From: Trichuris trichiura
Lineage: Eukaryota; Nematoda; Enoplea; Trichinellida; Trichuridae
DNA: 64,000 nucleotides
Direction: 5' to 3'
Assembly (NCBI GenBank): GCA_037903355.1
Contig: JBAJFE010000005.1
Location: 558,001 to 622,000, forward strand
Position numbers and translations under genes: made by a program. Positions 51,638 to 62,518 of the stretch are shown one piece after another; the stretch's first letter is position 1; each line of letters begins with the position of its first letter. Under the pieces are notes generated by a model. It ran no database searches. It saw nothing but the letters and a program-made list of their open reading frames with translations, and had not been told where the DNA came from.

Positions 51638-53428
51638 ATGGCAGCTCCGTCGGAAGCATTTCCTTTGGCTAATCGGCCTTCCGGGTTGCCAAGAGTGACT
51701 CCGTTCCTAGTCAAGGTTACTGATTCGGGATTGAAGTCGCTACAGGACGCTCTTCAATCGAAAAGCCCCACCGGGGCGTCCAGCTCAATCACGTTCAAGT
51801 TATCCGAGGGTCAAATTGTCTTTGGAGCCAATACTCGGCCATTCAAATTCACCGTCTCCGATATGCAACAGGACACGGGTGCCAAAGGACCCTTGGAAGC
51901 CGCGGAACAGTTTGTTAGCGACGGGCGATGGTGTAAACTTGGATTGATGCGCTATCGGGCAACAATAATGGCAACGGACGATTCGTACCAATCGACAAAA
52001 CGAAAAGCGCTTCAAGCCGAGCAAGATGCCAAAAAAGCATCGGCTAAAGTGCTCAAGCAACCAAAGGCAACGGTGGGTGCTAGCAAGTCGAGCGTTAAAA
52101 TATGGAATAAAGTTAACGACGCCGCCAGCGCGATGACAAGATGCCAAAGGATGCCTTTAAGAGCTGTTTCGTCGTCCGAATGCAAAACTACGTCGTCCAT
52201 AAGCAAACCTTCGTCCCAAAAGGCGCCCACCGCTAATCAACGAGGATTAGACGTGACAAAGAAGACGCTTCGAGAACGTGTTATTCATCATTTGTTGATT
52301 CGTTCTTGCTCCCCAAAAGAGTTGCTCAGTCGGCTAGTCAAAGAGGGATTATCCGCGGACGAAAGGCAAAATTTTGAATCAACCTTTGACGCGGTAGCGC
52401 AGGTCAAAAGTCAAACTTCCTCCAATGGAGCTGCTATATACGAGTTGAAGCAACAATGCCTGTCGGAAGTAAGCGACGAATGGCCATTTTACTCGTCCTG
52501 GGATCGTCAGGTTGCAAAAAGAGCTTTGGCCGCCCGATTGTCCCTTGGCTCAAAGCGCGAAAATTGTACCAATGTACCGCTTGAAATGGTGCCCAAAAAG
52601 GAGGAGTCGAAAAAGTCTCGTCCGGTTGCCGGATCGTCGGGTTCTTCAAAGGCCAAGCATACTCAAGGAGCGCGAAGTATTTTGGACGATCTTTTGCCCT
52701 CGGATAATGATTACGCTGCTCCTGTTGCGAAACAGCAAAAGGTTTCCACGCAAGTATGCGAGAAGGTGGTTCCTCCTTCGAACAGCAGCAGTATGCTACG
52801 GAAGGAACCTGGATTTGGCGGTGAGCCGCTAGCGCAGCCACCCCCACCGCCGCAAGACAAAGCAAAAGTCCCAGTGAATTCGAGCCATATTACCAAATCG
52901 TCAAATGGATACGAGAGTGGTCAAAGGAAAAGGCCTCATAATGCAGACTCTGATGGACATGACTCGTCGACAACGTCCACGGAATCGCACAGTTCCTCGT
53001 CAAATAATACTTGCTACAATAAGAAAGGGAAAAGTTCCGTTTCTTTACATAGCCCTCCGTTGGATGCCGCTTTGTTGGACGAATATCCGGTCATTGAAAC
53101 TTTACAGGAACGGCAGAAGTACAAAGAGTTGTTCGATCGTGACTATCCGAAATATTTAAAATTTTACGGAAAGCTAAGTACGATTGCAAGGGAATTTTTG
53201 GAACTTGGCGAAAAGCTCAGAGAGACTGATCAGGGTTCGGCCGAATACGCGGCCATAGAACGGGAAATATGCGACAGGTATAGGCGGTTTCGCGAGGATC
53301 CCGCGTTGGACGGTTTGCGAAAGCAGCATGACTCGATCAGAGCAAAGTTGGCCGCCATCAAATCACGGGTCGTCTCTTTTGACAAACGTCATCAGTGTGA
53401 AATTGAGGAAGCGGACGACAGCGATTGA
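51638..53428 (+). CDS. ELL: RNA polymerase II elongation factor ELL
   Basis: ELL suppresses transient pausing of RNA polymerase II and is part of the super and little elongation complexes. The intronless frame gives 596 residues from the ATG at 51638. Residues 1-about 290 form the N-terminal ELL domain, with the SSITFKLSEGQIVFGANTRP block, a VTKKTLRERVIHHLLIRSCS helix and a winged-helix-like region ending EWPFYSSWDRQVAKRAL. The middle (about 310-480) is Ser/Lys-rich and disordered, with a short poly-proline run. The occludin/ELL domain is C-terminal (about 490-590): YPVIETLQERQKYKELFDRD, YPKYLKFYGKLSTIAREFLE and the long helix to SRVVSFDKRHQ. It ends acidic, EEADDSD. A longer frame begins upstream at a TTG, which I reject. 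Confidence 0.95.
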   Translation: MAAPSEAFPLANRPSGLPRVTPFLVKVTDSGLKSLQDALQSKSPTGASSSITFKLSEGQIVFGANTRPFKFTVSDMQQDTGAKGPLEAAEQFVSDGRWCKLGLMRYRATIMATDDSYQSTKRKALQAEQDAKKASAKVLKQPKATVGASKSSVKIWNKVNDAASAMTRCQRMPLRAVSSSECKTTSSISKPSSQKAPTANQRGLDVTKKTLRERVIHHLLIRSCSPKELLSRLVKEGLSADERQNFESTFDAVAQVKSQTSSNGAAIYELKQQCLSEVSDEWPFYSSWDRQVAKRALAARLSLGSKRENCTNVPLEMVPKKEESKKSRPVAGSSGSSKAKHTQGARSILDDLLPSDNDYAAPVAKQQKVSTQVCEKVVPPSNSSSMLRKEPGFGGEPLAQPPPPPQDKAKVPVNSSHITKSSNGYESGQRKRPHNADSDGHDSSTTSTESHSSSSNNTCYNKKGKSSVSLHSPPLDAALLDEYPVIETLQERQKYKELFDRDYPKYLKFYGKLSTIAREFLELGEKLRETDQGSAEYAAIEREICDRYRRFREDPALDGLRKQHDSIRAKLAAIKSRVVSFDKRHQCEIEEADDSD

Positions 53429-53807
53429 AAATTGGTACGTAAACAAGAAAGCGGCGGGTGGCTGCTTCGTCTTTCCCTTGTTGTCAATGGACTGCAGGCA
53501 ACGGCTCGGGTTTTACGACAACTCACACAGCTCAACTTGTTCAACTCTGTCCTATTTGAGTCAAGGCGCTCTAATATTTTTGAAAAAAATTTGTTTTTTC
53601 CATTTTCAGTCGACTCTATTTTGGAAAAGTAAAAGATACGCATTCCTGCAGATGCTTACTTTCCGTCGACGGCGTTTATTTCTTTTTGAAATTATTTATG
53701 GCAAGCGCAGTCGGTCGATGCGCAGGAAAGGCAGTACCGCATACGGTAAGTTTTCTTCCTTAGCCCGTCGCTTAAACTTTTCAAAACGCGCAGATCAGCG
53801 TTGGCTG

Positions 53808-54641
53808 CTACTTTCTTAAATTATGCAAATCCACCATGGAACTGCAAAAGAACAAACAACTCACCTCCGCTCGAGCGTTGTACAGCGCTATGGTTGGCGC
53901 GGCTAGAAAACGTTCCAGTTGGTCGCTTGCCACCACGTAAAGGTATAGACGTTGAAGATTGTAGCCTTCGCGAAGAAACAAACCGGACAATTCACTCTTA
54001 AGGAACGGAATTTTAAATTGCCGCTTCTAGACCCTTCTTACTTGCATATGCGCTTCTACGAGTTGCTGTTTCAAAAAAAGCTCCTTTAAGCGTGTACAAG
54101 CTGACGATTTTTTTTGCAGCGGCTAAAAGCTCTTTTCCAGGCATCTCTTGCGACCGACCGTAGCGAGAATTGACGGAGTAGCGGGTTGCTTCGCTTAGAT
54201 TTTGAAAATTGCCGCATTGCGAAATGGTCACAGCGACTTCCAGCTTATCCCTCGTTATCATAGGCTTTAAAATCTCATTTTTTTATCCATTTAAAGAGTG
54301 CTTACCGATTTTACCTCATTGGCGAGGATAACAGTAGATGCAACGCGAAGATCGTATCTGTAACGTTGGTCGATGAACACATTGTAAGGAATAACGCCTG
54401 GGCCGGATATTTGCTCGCGATGAACCTCCTTGTGGCGAACAATGACTACTCCTTGGTAGTCGAATGCTACCTGCAACTTGGACTGATCAATTTCTGGAAA
54501 AATTGGTGGAAAATCTACCTCGTAGAGGAACATGGCCGCGAAACGACTTAAAAAACGTGCCACGGTCCTAAAAAGAACGCATCGCGCGCTGTAATTTCTC
54601 TGCTTGTGTTCCAAAGGGGCTGCTTCAATTTCGCTGTCCAT
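53808..54641 (-). CDS. Unrecognised 229-residue protein
   Basis: Three exons join with matching phases: 54306-54641, 54098-54264 and 53808-53994. The N-terminus (MDSEIEAAPLEHKQRNYS) is polar. It is followed by a moderately hydrophobic stretch (RTVARFLSRFAAMFLYEVDF), then a strand-rich region: KLQVAFDYQGVVIVRHKEV, VIPYNVFIDQRYRYDLRVAS and DKLEVAVTISQCGNF. The C-terminal part has SGLFLREGYNLQRLYLYVVA and RFLAAPTIALYNARAEV. The alternation of strands around VPY-x-F-x-x-x-x-R-Y and a later LEVAVTIS strand faintly recalls the lumenal domain of seipin, but flanking membrane helices are weak, so I do not assign it. The 3' exon acceptor (taagag) was chosen by phase. It is divergent from the LanC-like gene, 291 nt away. 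Confidence 0.6.
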
Positions 54642-54932
54642 CTTTTCGCCCGGTACCGGCAAGCTGTTATCAACTGAATTTCGCGCGCTAAATTAAAGCG
54701 GAACGTCTAGTTAAATCCGTCCTACCGTAACGACCGCGTAAATCAGGATAGCGCTTGTTTAAACCGCTTTAAAAGTCAACAAGCTATAGTAACTTTCAAA
54801 TCAGCAATAAAATGAATGCAGGTACGTACAACCAACTACAGTATGCTAATTGTTTGTTTTGTACCTGACGATCTTTTTACTGTTTTGCCAATTTGCAGCG
54901 CTTTGTTTGTTGTTCGTCCCAGCTTTTTTCGG

Positions 54933-56461
54933 ATGGTTCGCTACTTCACAAACCCTTTTCCCGATTGCGAGCATCCGGAGGAAGCGAGCGAGCTGGACGA
55001 AAAAAGCCGCTTTATGAGAAAGACGGCGGAACTTAAACGTACGTGCGTTTCGCGCTTCCCGACGACTAAGAGCAATTGCGACGGCGGTCTTTATGTTGGC
55101 GTAGCGGGACTTGGCTATTCGTTATGGTACGCTGCTCAAAAAAGCCCCTTCCAGGCGCACAAGTCCGAATGGCTGGAAGATGCAAAGCGTTTGGTCTCCG
55201 CTCATCTTAAGACTATTACCCCTCCTACGGCTCGCCGCGACAAGGTATCGTTTCTGCTTGGAAATGCAGGTGTTGAACTGGTTAGCGCTCTTTTAAATGG
55301 TCAAAGCGCTTCAAAAGCTTTTTCCGCCAACCTATCCAGTCAGGTAAGGACGGGTATTGCTTGTACTATCTTCTTTGTTTGGTAAATGACCATCGATTTC
55401 TTTGCATCAATTCAACGTGCTTCCCTAAGGTTTACATCCTTCCAAAGAGCCGTTTTTAGTCGCTGAACGCTGACTGTTTTCAAAGCAACTTTTTTGTACT
55501 GCAGCGCTTTTGACGATCTGTAGAATTTCTCGGCTTCGCTGATAATCTTAATATATGGCTCATCAAACTAGTCGATTCCAGTTGCATATCGATTTGTTTT
55601 AAGGTTGATATGGTTTTGAACGATAATTTTTTGCCCGCCGGAGCTGACGAAATGTTCGTAGGAAGAGCCGGGCTGTTAATGACCGTTTTGAATGGGCGCA
55701 AGAAGTTGAACGTTCCAGTATTGCCTGACGATGGCGTTGCAAAAATCATTGATCGTATGATCTTAAGCGGACGAGAGTACGCGTCATCGTTTAAAAAAAT
55801 GCGACCGGAGTCCAACGTGCCGCCTCTGCTATACCAATACTACAGAGTGCACTATCTGGGTGCCGCTCATGGTTTGAGCGGTATACTGCAATCGTTGTTG
55901 AGCTTTCCGGATATTTTGAAGCAAAAAGCTGAAAATGAAAGAATCGTCGTGGATTGCGTTGATTGGATGTTGACCATTCAGCAGAGCGATGGCAACTTTC
56001 CTTCTACGTTGGAAGAAACTATGCCTACGTCGCAAAGTTCTCCCACGGAAGATGAAGACGAATTGGTTCATTGGTGTCACGGTGCTCCCGGCACAGCTTT
56101 AATGCTAGCTCGAGCATATATGGTCTACAAGGATGATAAATATCTACAATCGCTTCGCCGTTGCGGCGATTTAATATGGAAGAAGGGTTTGCTTCGAAAA
56201 GGTCCCGGAATATGTCATGGCGTGTCCGGAAATGCTTACGTTTTCTTAGTGCTCTATCAGATCACCGGAGAAGCAAAGTATCTTTACAGAGCTTTCAGTT
56301 TTGCTCACTTTATGGATTCAATAGAATTCATGCAAAGTGCGCGTAAACCCGACAGTCCGTATAGTCTGTTCGAAGGACTGGCCGGAGCTTTGTGCCTGTT
56401 TGCCGACCTAAGCGATGACCCGAAAAAAAGCGAATTTCCTTTGTTTCCTATTTTTATTTAG
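54933..56461 (+). CDS. LANCL: LanC-like protein (LANCL)
   Basis: LANCL proteins are eukaryotic relatives of lanthionine cyclases that bind zinc and glutathione and add glutathione to dehydroamino acids. Two exons (54933-55343 and 55604-56461) join in phase 0, giving 422 residues, the family length. The start MVRYFTNPFPD resembles the FPNPY start of LANCL1. Toroid landmarks follow: GLYVGVAGLGYSLWYAAQ, VSFLLGNAGVELVSALL, MFVGRAGLLMTVLNG and YRVHYLGAAHGLSGILQSLL. Zinc ligands are the cysteine of HWCHGAPG (residue about 295) and the Cys-His of GICHGVSGN (about 341-342). The C-terminus SPYSLFEGLAGALCLFADL and FPLFP matches the family end. All expected zinc residues are intact, so the protein should be functional. 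Confidence 0.95.
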
Positions 56462-57143
56462 CCTAACCTTACTTGGGCATCCAATTATTGGAATTCTTTG
56501 TCTAAGTGCCAGTTACTCATACAGTATACTGAGGCAAACTAGTCTCCCCCATTGCTTCAGCTTTTTAACGAAATGAATTATTTCCTTATAGTCAGCTTTT
56601 GAGGGGAAATTTGAATAATGAACCCCCTCCCTATAGTCAAGACGAACTTTTCGAGTTGTATACTGTAATCCAAGCGCAAGATCATCTTTTGCATGGAGAC
56701 CCAAAGCACAGAGAACGCGTTTCGTCTTATCTTCGTGCAAACATGCTTTGTTGCATAAAAAATTGCAATTCTTCTGGCGGCCCTGATGTGCATATTGTTT
56801 TTCGATTACTGTTTTCATCCGCAACTGTACCTGTTTATCCATTTTATTAAATAGATAAACCATTTTGCTTGGTTATTATGTTGTTTTTTGACGGTACCTA
56901 AAGTTTCATGTCTTCTGCTACTTTTGCGTCAACTGATCACGTGAACTTGCTTTGAGGCAGTCATTTTCAATTAATATTTTCAGCTTATGTTATTGTTGTG
57001 TTGCTTATAAGCGCGTAAACTTTCTTGGAGCTTAGTAAATCGTCAACTTGACTGGAAAGGGTTAAATTATCTCTAAATCATTGCGTATCAATTTTTGCAT
57101 AAGAAATAAGAATAGTGTCTTCGTACGGGACCGTGTAATTTCG

Positions 57144-57310
57144 TTTGGTTGCTTCTTTTTGTACGGATTTTTTATTTCCCGTCGAAAAACTTTTATTACT
57201 AAAATGTCCGGAGCTTTCGGGTCATTCGAGACCCGAAAGCTCCGGACATTTTAGTAATAAAAGTTTTTTCAACGGGACATAAAAAATCCGTACAAAAAGA
57301 AGCAACCAAA
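57144..57310. mobile_element. Foldback (MITE-like) element with about 80-bp inverted arms
   Basis: The arms 57144-57223 and 57230-57310 are complementary apart from two mismatches and one single-base length difference, and enclose a 6-nt centre. The outer ends read TTTGGTTGCTTCTTTTTGTA and its complement. A 14-bp direct repeat (AAGAAATAAGAATA) occurs at 57101-57114 and 57310-57323, which could mark an insertion, although 29 nt separate the left copy from the arm. There is no coding capacity. A non-autonomous DNA transposon is the likely nature; a long-hairpin RNA source is an alternative. Confidence 0.75.
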
Positions 57311-58925
57311 AGAAATAAGAATATCCTTTTCTTTAATTAAATTAGTAAATAGGAAAAGCGTCAATGCTAATTATATTTCCTCAGCTTTTAGCCTCCGACA
57401 CGGGTATCATATTTTAGCATTAATTATGTCATCTAAGTTCCTACTTTAAGAAGATTGTAGTAGTTGCCTTCTGTTCGTCTTCTCATAGAGTTCTACGTTC
57501 AGGCGGCAAATACCACTAATGACGTAATGCAATGTTTTTCATGGCATATTCATTCATACTTTTCTTCATGCATGTGTACGTGTGTGCGTGTAGTATATGG
57601 AAAGAAGAACGGCCGCGTTGTTGAATCAAAATGATCATTGATTTTCTAGACTCTTCATTAATAAGTGCAAAAGGCAATGTTCAGATAGTTTACTCCCGAA
57701 AGAAGCGATTGATTAAAATATAAACGTGCGCGATCGAAGTGAACTGCTGTGGCGTAGAGAAGCAACTGCGAAATCCGTTGTTTAACAATTGGTGAGTATA
57801 TGTATGTTTTTGCTTTTCTAAATGTGACGTTATTAACTGAAATTATTTTTCAACATAATGTTCAGTTTTTGTTTTTTAATCTTCAGAATTGTCTGCAGTG
57901 GATCGTTAACAAAAATTCTTATACCGTATTGCGCAGAATAATTTCATTAAGCTGGAAGCAATTGTTTTCGCGTAACGTTATTCGTCCACTATAGTGGACG
58001 TTCGCTAGTTCAATCACTGCCATCCAAGAAGAAAAGGCGAGAGAGAAGTTGTTACAACAAAAATGTGAGTACGAATCTTTGAAAAAAGCTCCAAAACTGA
58101 CAGGGATGAGCACTAAATGATAATAAGGTTCTGTAACTTTCATAAACACTTTGTAATTACCGTAAAGCTCTCGGGTCTCGACAGGGTTAAAAAACAATAC
58201 CGAACAGGGCGAACAGCGCACAAGTGGGAATGAGAAACACAGATAGTAACTTTTAATCATCGACGATTCATTGTTTAGTTGTTATTGTAAGTTTAAATGT
58301 GAAGTTTATTATTTCGTTATATCAAATTGCTTTTTTGTACCGTATACTGAAGCAAAAACTTGAACTAGACCTTGTTTAATTTTGTTTCTTACAAGGAAAG
58401 ATTTTATATCAACTTTGATTTTTAGAGTAATGGTAACGTTAACGTTCGAGACGCGGGTCAAGCCATCCGCACAATTAAGAATAACTTTTTATCGCTTGTA
58501 ACTGCTGTTAATCTTTATAGTATTACACAACAAATAATTCTTATCTTTTCAACGAGCAACGAAACCGTTAGCTTCTTGTTTTTACAAGTGCAATCAATGC
58601 GTTGGTGATGTGCTGCAAAAATTCAGAGCATTTTGTCAGCGCATTCATTGGACATTTGAATTGAACGTTTTCGTTTGCAGTAACCTAATCTTTGCTTGTA
58701 CTTAATAGCCATTTATTCTTTCAAATTCTGTTCTCACGTAGTGGCGATTTCGCAGTGCCAAAAAGGCATGTATTAAACTTATTAATGACATAAAGCTACT
58801 GATAGCACCACACCTTCATTCATTTTAGCGGGAAGGTTGTTTCGTAAATTGTTACTATTTTCCCGCCAACGTTATAACGTTAAGTAAAAATGCAGGTTCT
58901 ATCTTACTGTACATTTGCTAACCGC

Positions 58926-58960
58926 CCTGCTCTTCTCTTACGTAAGCCTAAGCTTAAGGC
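58926..58960 (+). repeat. Loose copy of the dispersed TAAG-rich repeat
   Basis: CTTCTCTTACGTAAGCCTAA followed by GCTTAAGGC resembles the two 38-bp copies at 16305 and 22849, but it is shortened. A related imperfect palindromic stretch lies at about 60934-61030. It is probably a decayed short element. Confidence 0.3.
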
Positions 58961-61900
58961 TTATACTTCGGTTTACGCTTGACTAAAGCAGAACATGATA
59001 GCCAGTATGCCTGCTATTAAGAGGACAACAGGATGGCCGGTATTTTTGCCGAAAGGAACCTAAATTTTCAGGTAGTTCATGAGCTACAGTAGCTAGCTGC
59101 CGTTCAACTAGGCAACAAGATAGCTGTTTCTTTTGAATTTTACTGGCATATAAAAATTTGCACCATTAAAAGTGTGGCAGTTTAGACGAAACTGATTAGT
59201 TCAGGGCAAAGAGCTCAGCACTCGTTAACGCGGCCTTGCGCACTTAGTATTCATCAAGAATGGTTATTCCAGTTCCCTGCAGCAATTCTTCTGTCCGTTA
59301 TAATGAGGTGACCAACTTCTGTTGATAGTTGGGTGTTGTCCCTCGTTTACTTGTAGTTCAGTTTTATTTTTAAAGAAAATAAGCTGCTGCTTTGCAGCAA
59401 GTCCATTCACATGCACTTAAAAAGTTAATTGTAACCACCTTCAAGGTTAAATAGCATCTGATTTTTACGCAAAAACGGTGATGATTTGTATAGTTTAAGT
59501 TACTGTAATTACGGATTGGCGATTTTCAAGTAAAGTAACGTATTGGTCACTGCTTGACATAACAGGAGCTGTTTTTTAGGTAGCGTTTTGCCTATTCTAG
59601 CCGTCAGTAGTAATTTAGTAATACTATCGTGCGATGTACAGCCATATTATTTTACGCTTCTACGTTCACATTTAAAAGAGGCAACGAAAATTGTTCTATC
59701 ATTTTTTGCCCTTCGAATCCTGTGCATTTGCAACAGCTTTTACGTTACACCTTCCGTTTAAGTCAAAGCTGATCTGAAAATTTATTTCTAAGCAGGAACC
59801 CGCTTTCCTGAAGTATTGCTAAGTTGTAAATGCCACGTAGACAAATACGCAGGCGCTGTCCGGCAAAACACTTATAAATTAGCTCATTTTTTACATTAAA
59901 TGAGTGGGACTTAAAGAAAGAGCTCTCAGAAATCTTTCTTAACAAGTTTTCGTTATTCAACCTTCTACAAAAACTTACGAAAGATATGTACAGTAACCGG
60001 TAAGTGTGAGCAGGACGCTAAAAGTAAAAGATCACTGCCACCTTTCGCGCAAGAATGTTGGTTTCTTTGGTGCTTTGGTGAAACTATCTTTATCTTTGCA
60101 CTTCTAACTGCGGATAGCAGTTGTTGCAAATTAAAAGTTCAAGTAAAAAAGCTGAATTAATTTCAAAGGCTAATGAGTCTTAAATATCATCGTCCGCTGT
60201 CATGCAGTTATCCTTTATTGCCACGAAGTAATCGCTAACATTATCTGCTCATATCACTTGCTCAATCTACTCAGCTGTGCTTCCTTCACTGCGCCGCTTT
60301 TAATGACTTAACTGTGATAGGGTTGATTCGCGTACTTTAGGATATCCAAACACTAAAGCTGACGATGGTTCGTAACACGCTTTACCATGGAAATGTCACT
60401 ACTGTCGCCAATACCATTTTTCAACAAAGTCCATTCTCAGAATATTATGTACATGGTTTGTCAGTATGGACATATCACAAAAAAGTAATCTCGCCTGCAA
60501 GGTTAGTACATGTGAATTTGTATTTGCGAGTTTATCATTATCATTAGCTTTTTAACCTTAATTTTGATTGCTTAGTCATATGTTAGTTGCTCTTTTGCTT
60601 TTTGTCTACTCAATGTGCTCATTTCTAAACAAATCATGTCACTGCAGGAAGGATGATGCCTGAAAGCCTCGTGTCACCGCAAATACAATTTTGCTGTGCA
60701 TTAAAGAGCATTATGTGCACGGATGCCCAATCTTCTGCCCCACAAGAATTAAACGGCACGGTATAACCCCGGACTTCATTCGCACTGGTTGGAAAAAGAC
60801 AGGTAATAAAACTCGTTAAAATATGCTTAAACGCACTTTTAAAAAGCCAACGTGGCTAATTCCATTAGACGACTGACAACTGCCGCATGTGGAACTAAAA
60901 TAAAAAACCGTTGCTCCAAGTAACTGCAGGCAGCCTAAGTCTAAGCCTATAATCAAGTTTCCTTGATTCCAGTAAGCGTAAGTAGCCTAAACTTAAGCGT
61001 AAGCTGAACAGCTACCTTAGTTTAGGCTAACAAAACTTGATTTTACTTTTATCTACAGTATCTACGGCGGTCCGGTAGAAAACATCCGGCAACGGAACCT
61101 GCTTTCAAAGCGACTCAATTAATGCAATTAAATTTTGCCCAATCACCGTTGGGCGCATTGTTTCTACACGTGCAGGGGCTTCAAAAGGTTTCCGCAATGG
61201 CGTACAAGGTGCAATCGTTTGAACTAAGTGAATTTTTCGCTTTCAGCCGCTTGGAAACGTTGAAGAACGATACGTGTCAAAAAAGCATAGACCTCGGAGA
61301 ATATCGTATTTACCATATGGTCTATAAATTGTTTTTCCGTAATTGTGGCAACTGTATGACTGCGGAAACTTTTTGAAGCTCTGCCAGCGTTTGTAAAGCT
61401 CGAATGAAAAAATGCCATTTTTACCGAAATGCCGCTTAAAGATAAGCGAACTTATTTTTACTCTTTCCTTCAAAGATTGTCGTTGATAATATCATATCGT
61501 GGCTTTATTCAAATGAGTTTTCCACACGTTAATGGACGCTTTTCTGTAAAAAAGACTTTTACGTAAAACCTTGGCTGCTTATATCGCAGCCACTAATAGA
61601 TTTGCGCAGAAAATGCTGTCCTTAAAAGGCGTTTATATCGTTTCTGAACTCCAAAAGCTAACATGATTCGCAGGTTCATAAATCCCTTTTCATTGGCCGA
61701 AAACTTTTTTCTGCGCATCATTTACGGCAGTTTACTACGTGTTTTCGTTCGGGCCAAACTTAATTTTGCGATTCATAAAAACAGTAAGTTCACTTCTTTT
61801 CGAGTTCTTCATTTTTGTACGCTAACTGCATTGTGCCTTTCCTGTTCATAAGAATTTTATTATTTCGAGTGGCAAAGAGTTTGTTGAATGCGCAACCTTA

Positions 61901-62518
61901 ATAATGCAACGTCAGATGCAGCCGTAATTTTTAGAGCTGCAACTTTTCAGATGCTTTAACCGAAATATTTGTTTACAAAGCAATCTTTATTGGTTCACAT
62001 TTGGCTAAAGCATCTTGTTTCTTTGTTTTTGAAGATAAAAGTAACTTTGAACTTCATTTACGGCTACAGTTTTTTTTACCGTTAATCGAATATGAACGTT
62101 TTGTTTACATGGCTGAAGCATAGCTTTCGGGTTTTTCCTGGCGCGTCATTACTATGTAAGCAGGGTGGTCCAAAAAAGTAATAACGCTATGTTTCACTTA
62201 TTTGAGTAAAATATTCCAGTAGGTATCGCGGAAATATTTTTTGTTTTCCTTTTTCCTCTTTAAGATGACTAGTGGTCGTTGAACAAAATAAAAAACAATC
62301 GTCTTCTCAGGCGATTAACAGAAACGTGTGGGACACAAAACTGTGAATGTTAACTACGGCAGCAAAGGTAGCTGCAAATCTAGATTAAACTTTTTTGTCT
62401 TGAATTTGAATTTCTGCGCGTAGAAAGATCCATTTTCATCTCAATTTTCTTTTCTTTCCTTTTTCACTACTCTCGAATGGATTCCCATACGCATTATTCT
62501 CTGTTTAAGTAATACTGT

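Larger units (their letters stand above)
56462..62518. other. Gene-poor AT-rich region
   Basis: These 6 kb contain no gene that I can support. Overlapping open frames at 56513-56863 (minus) and 56599-56850 (plus), and others at 57919-58260, 60365-60547, 61122-61376 and 61663-61851, lack domains, splice chains or convincing starts. The region holds the large foldback element (57144-57310), a loose copy of the dispersed repeat near 58926-58960 and a related imperfect palindromic stretch at about 60934-61030. Confidence 0.55.

Noticed and set aside
56513..56863. Overlapping open frames on both strands after the LanC-like gene
   Set aside because: Neither has a domain, splice support or clear start context, and both cannot be coding. 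Low-confidence frames only.
57919..58260. Minus-strand frame of 113 codons
   Set aside because: ATG start but composition as expected from AT-rich DNA. No domain and no splice or poly(A) support.
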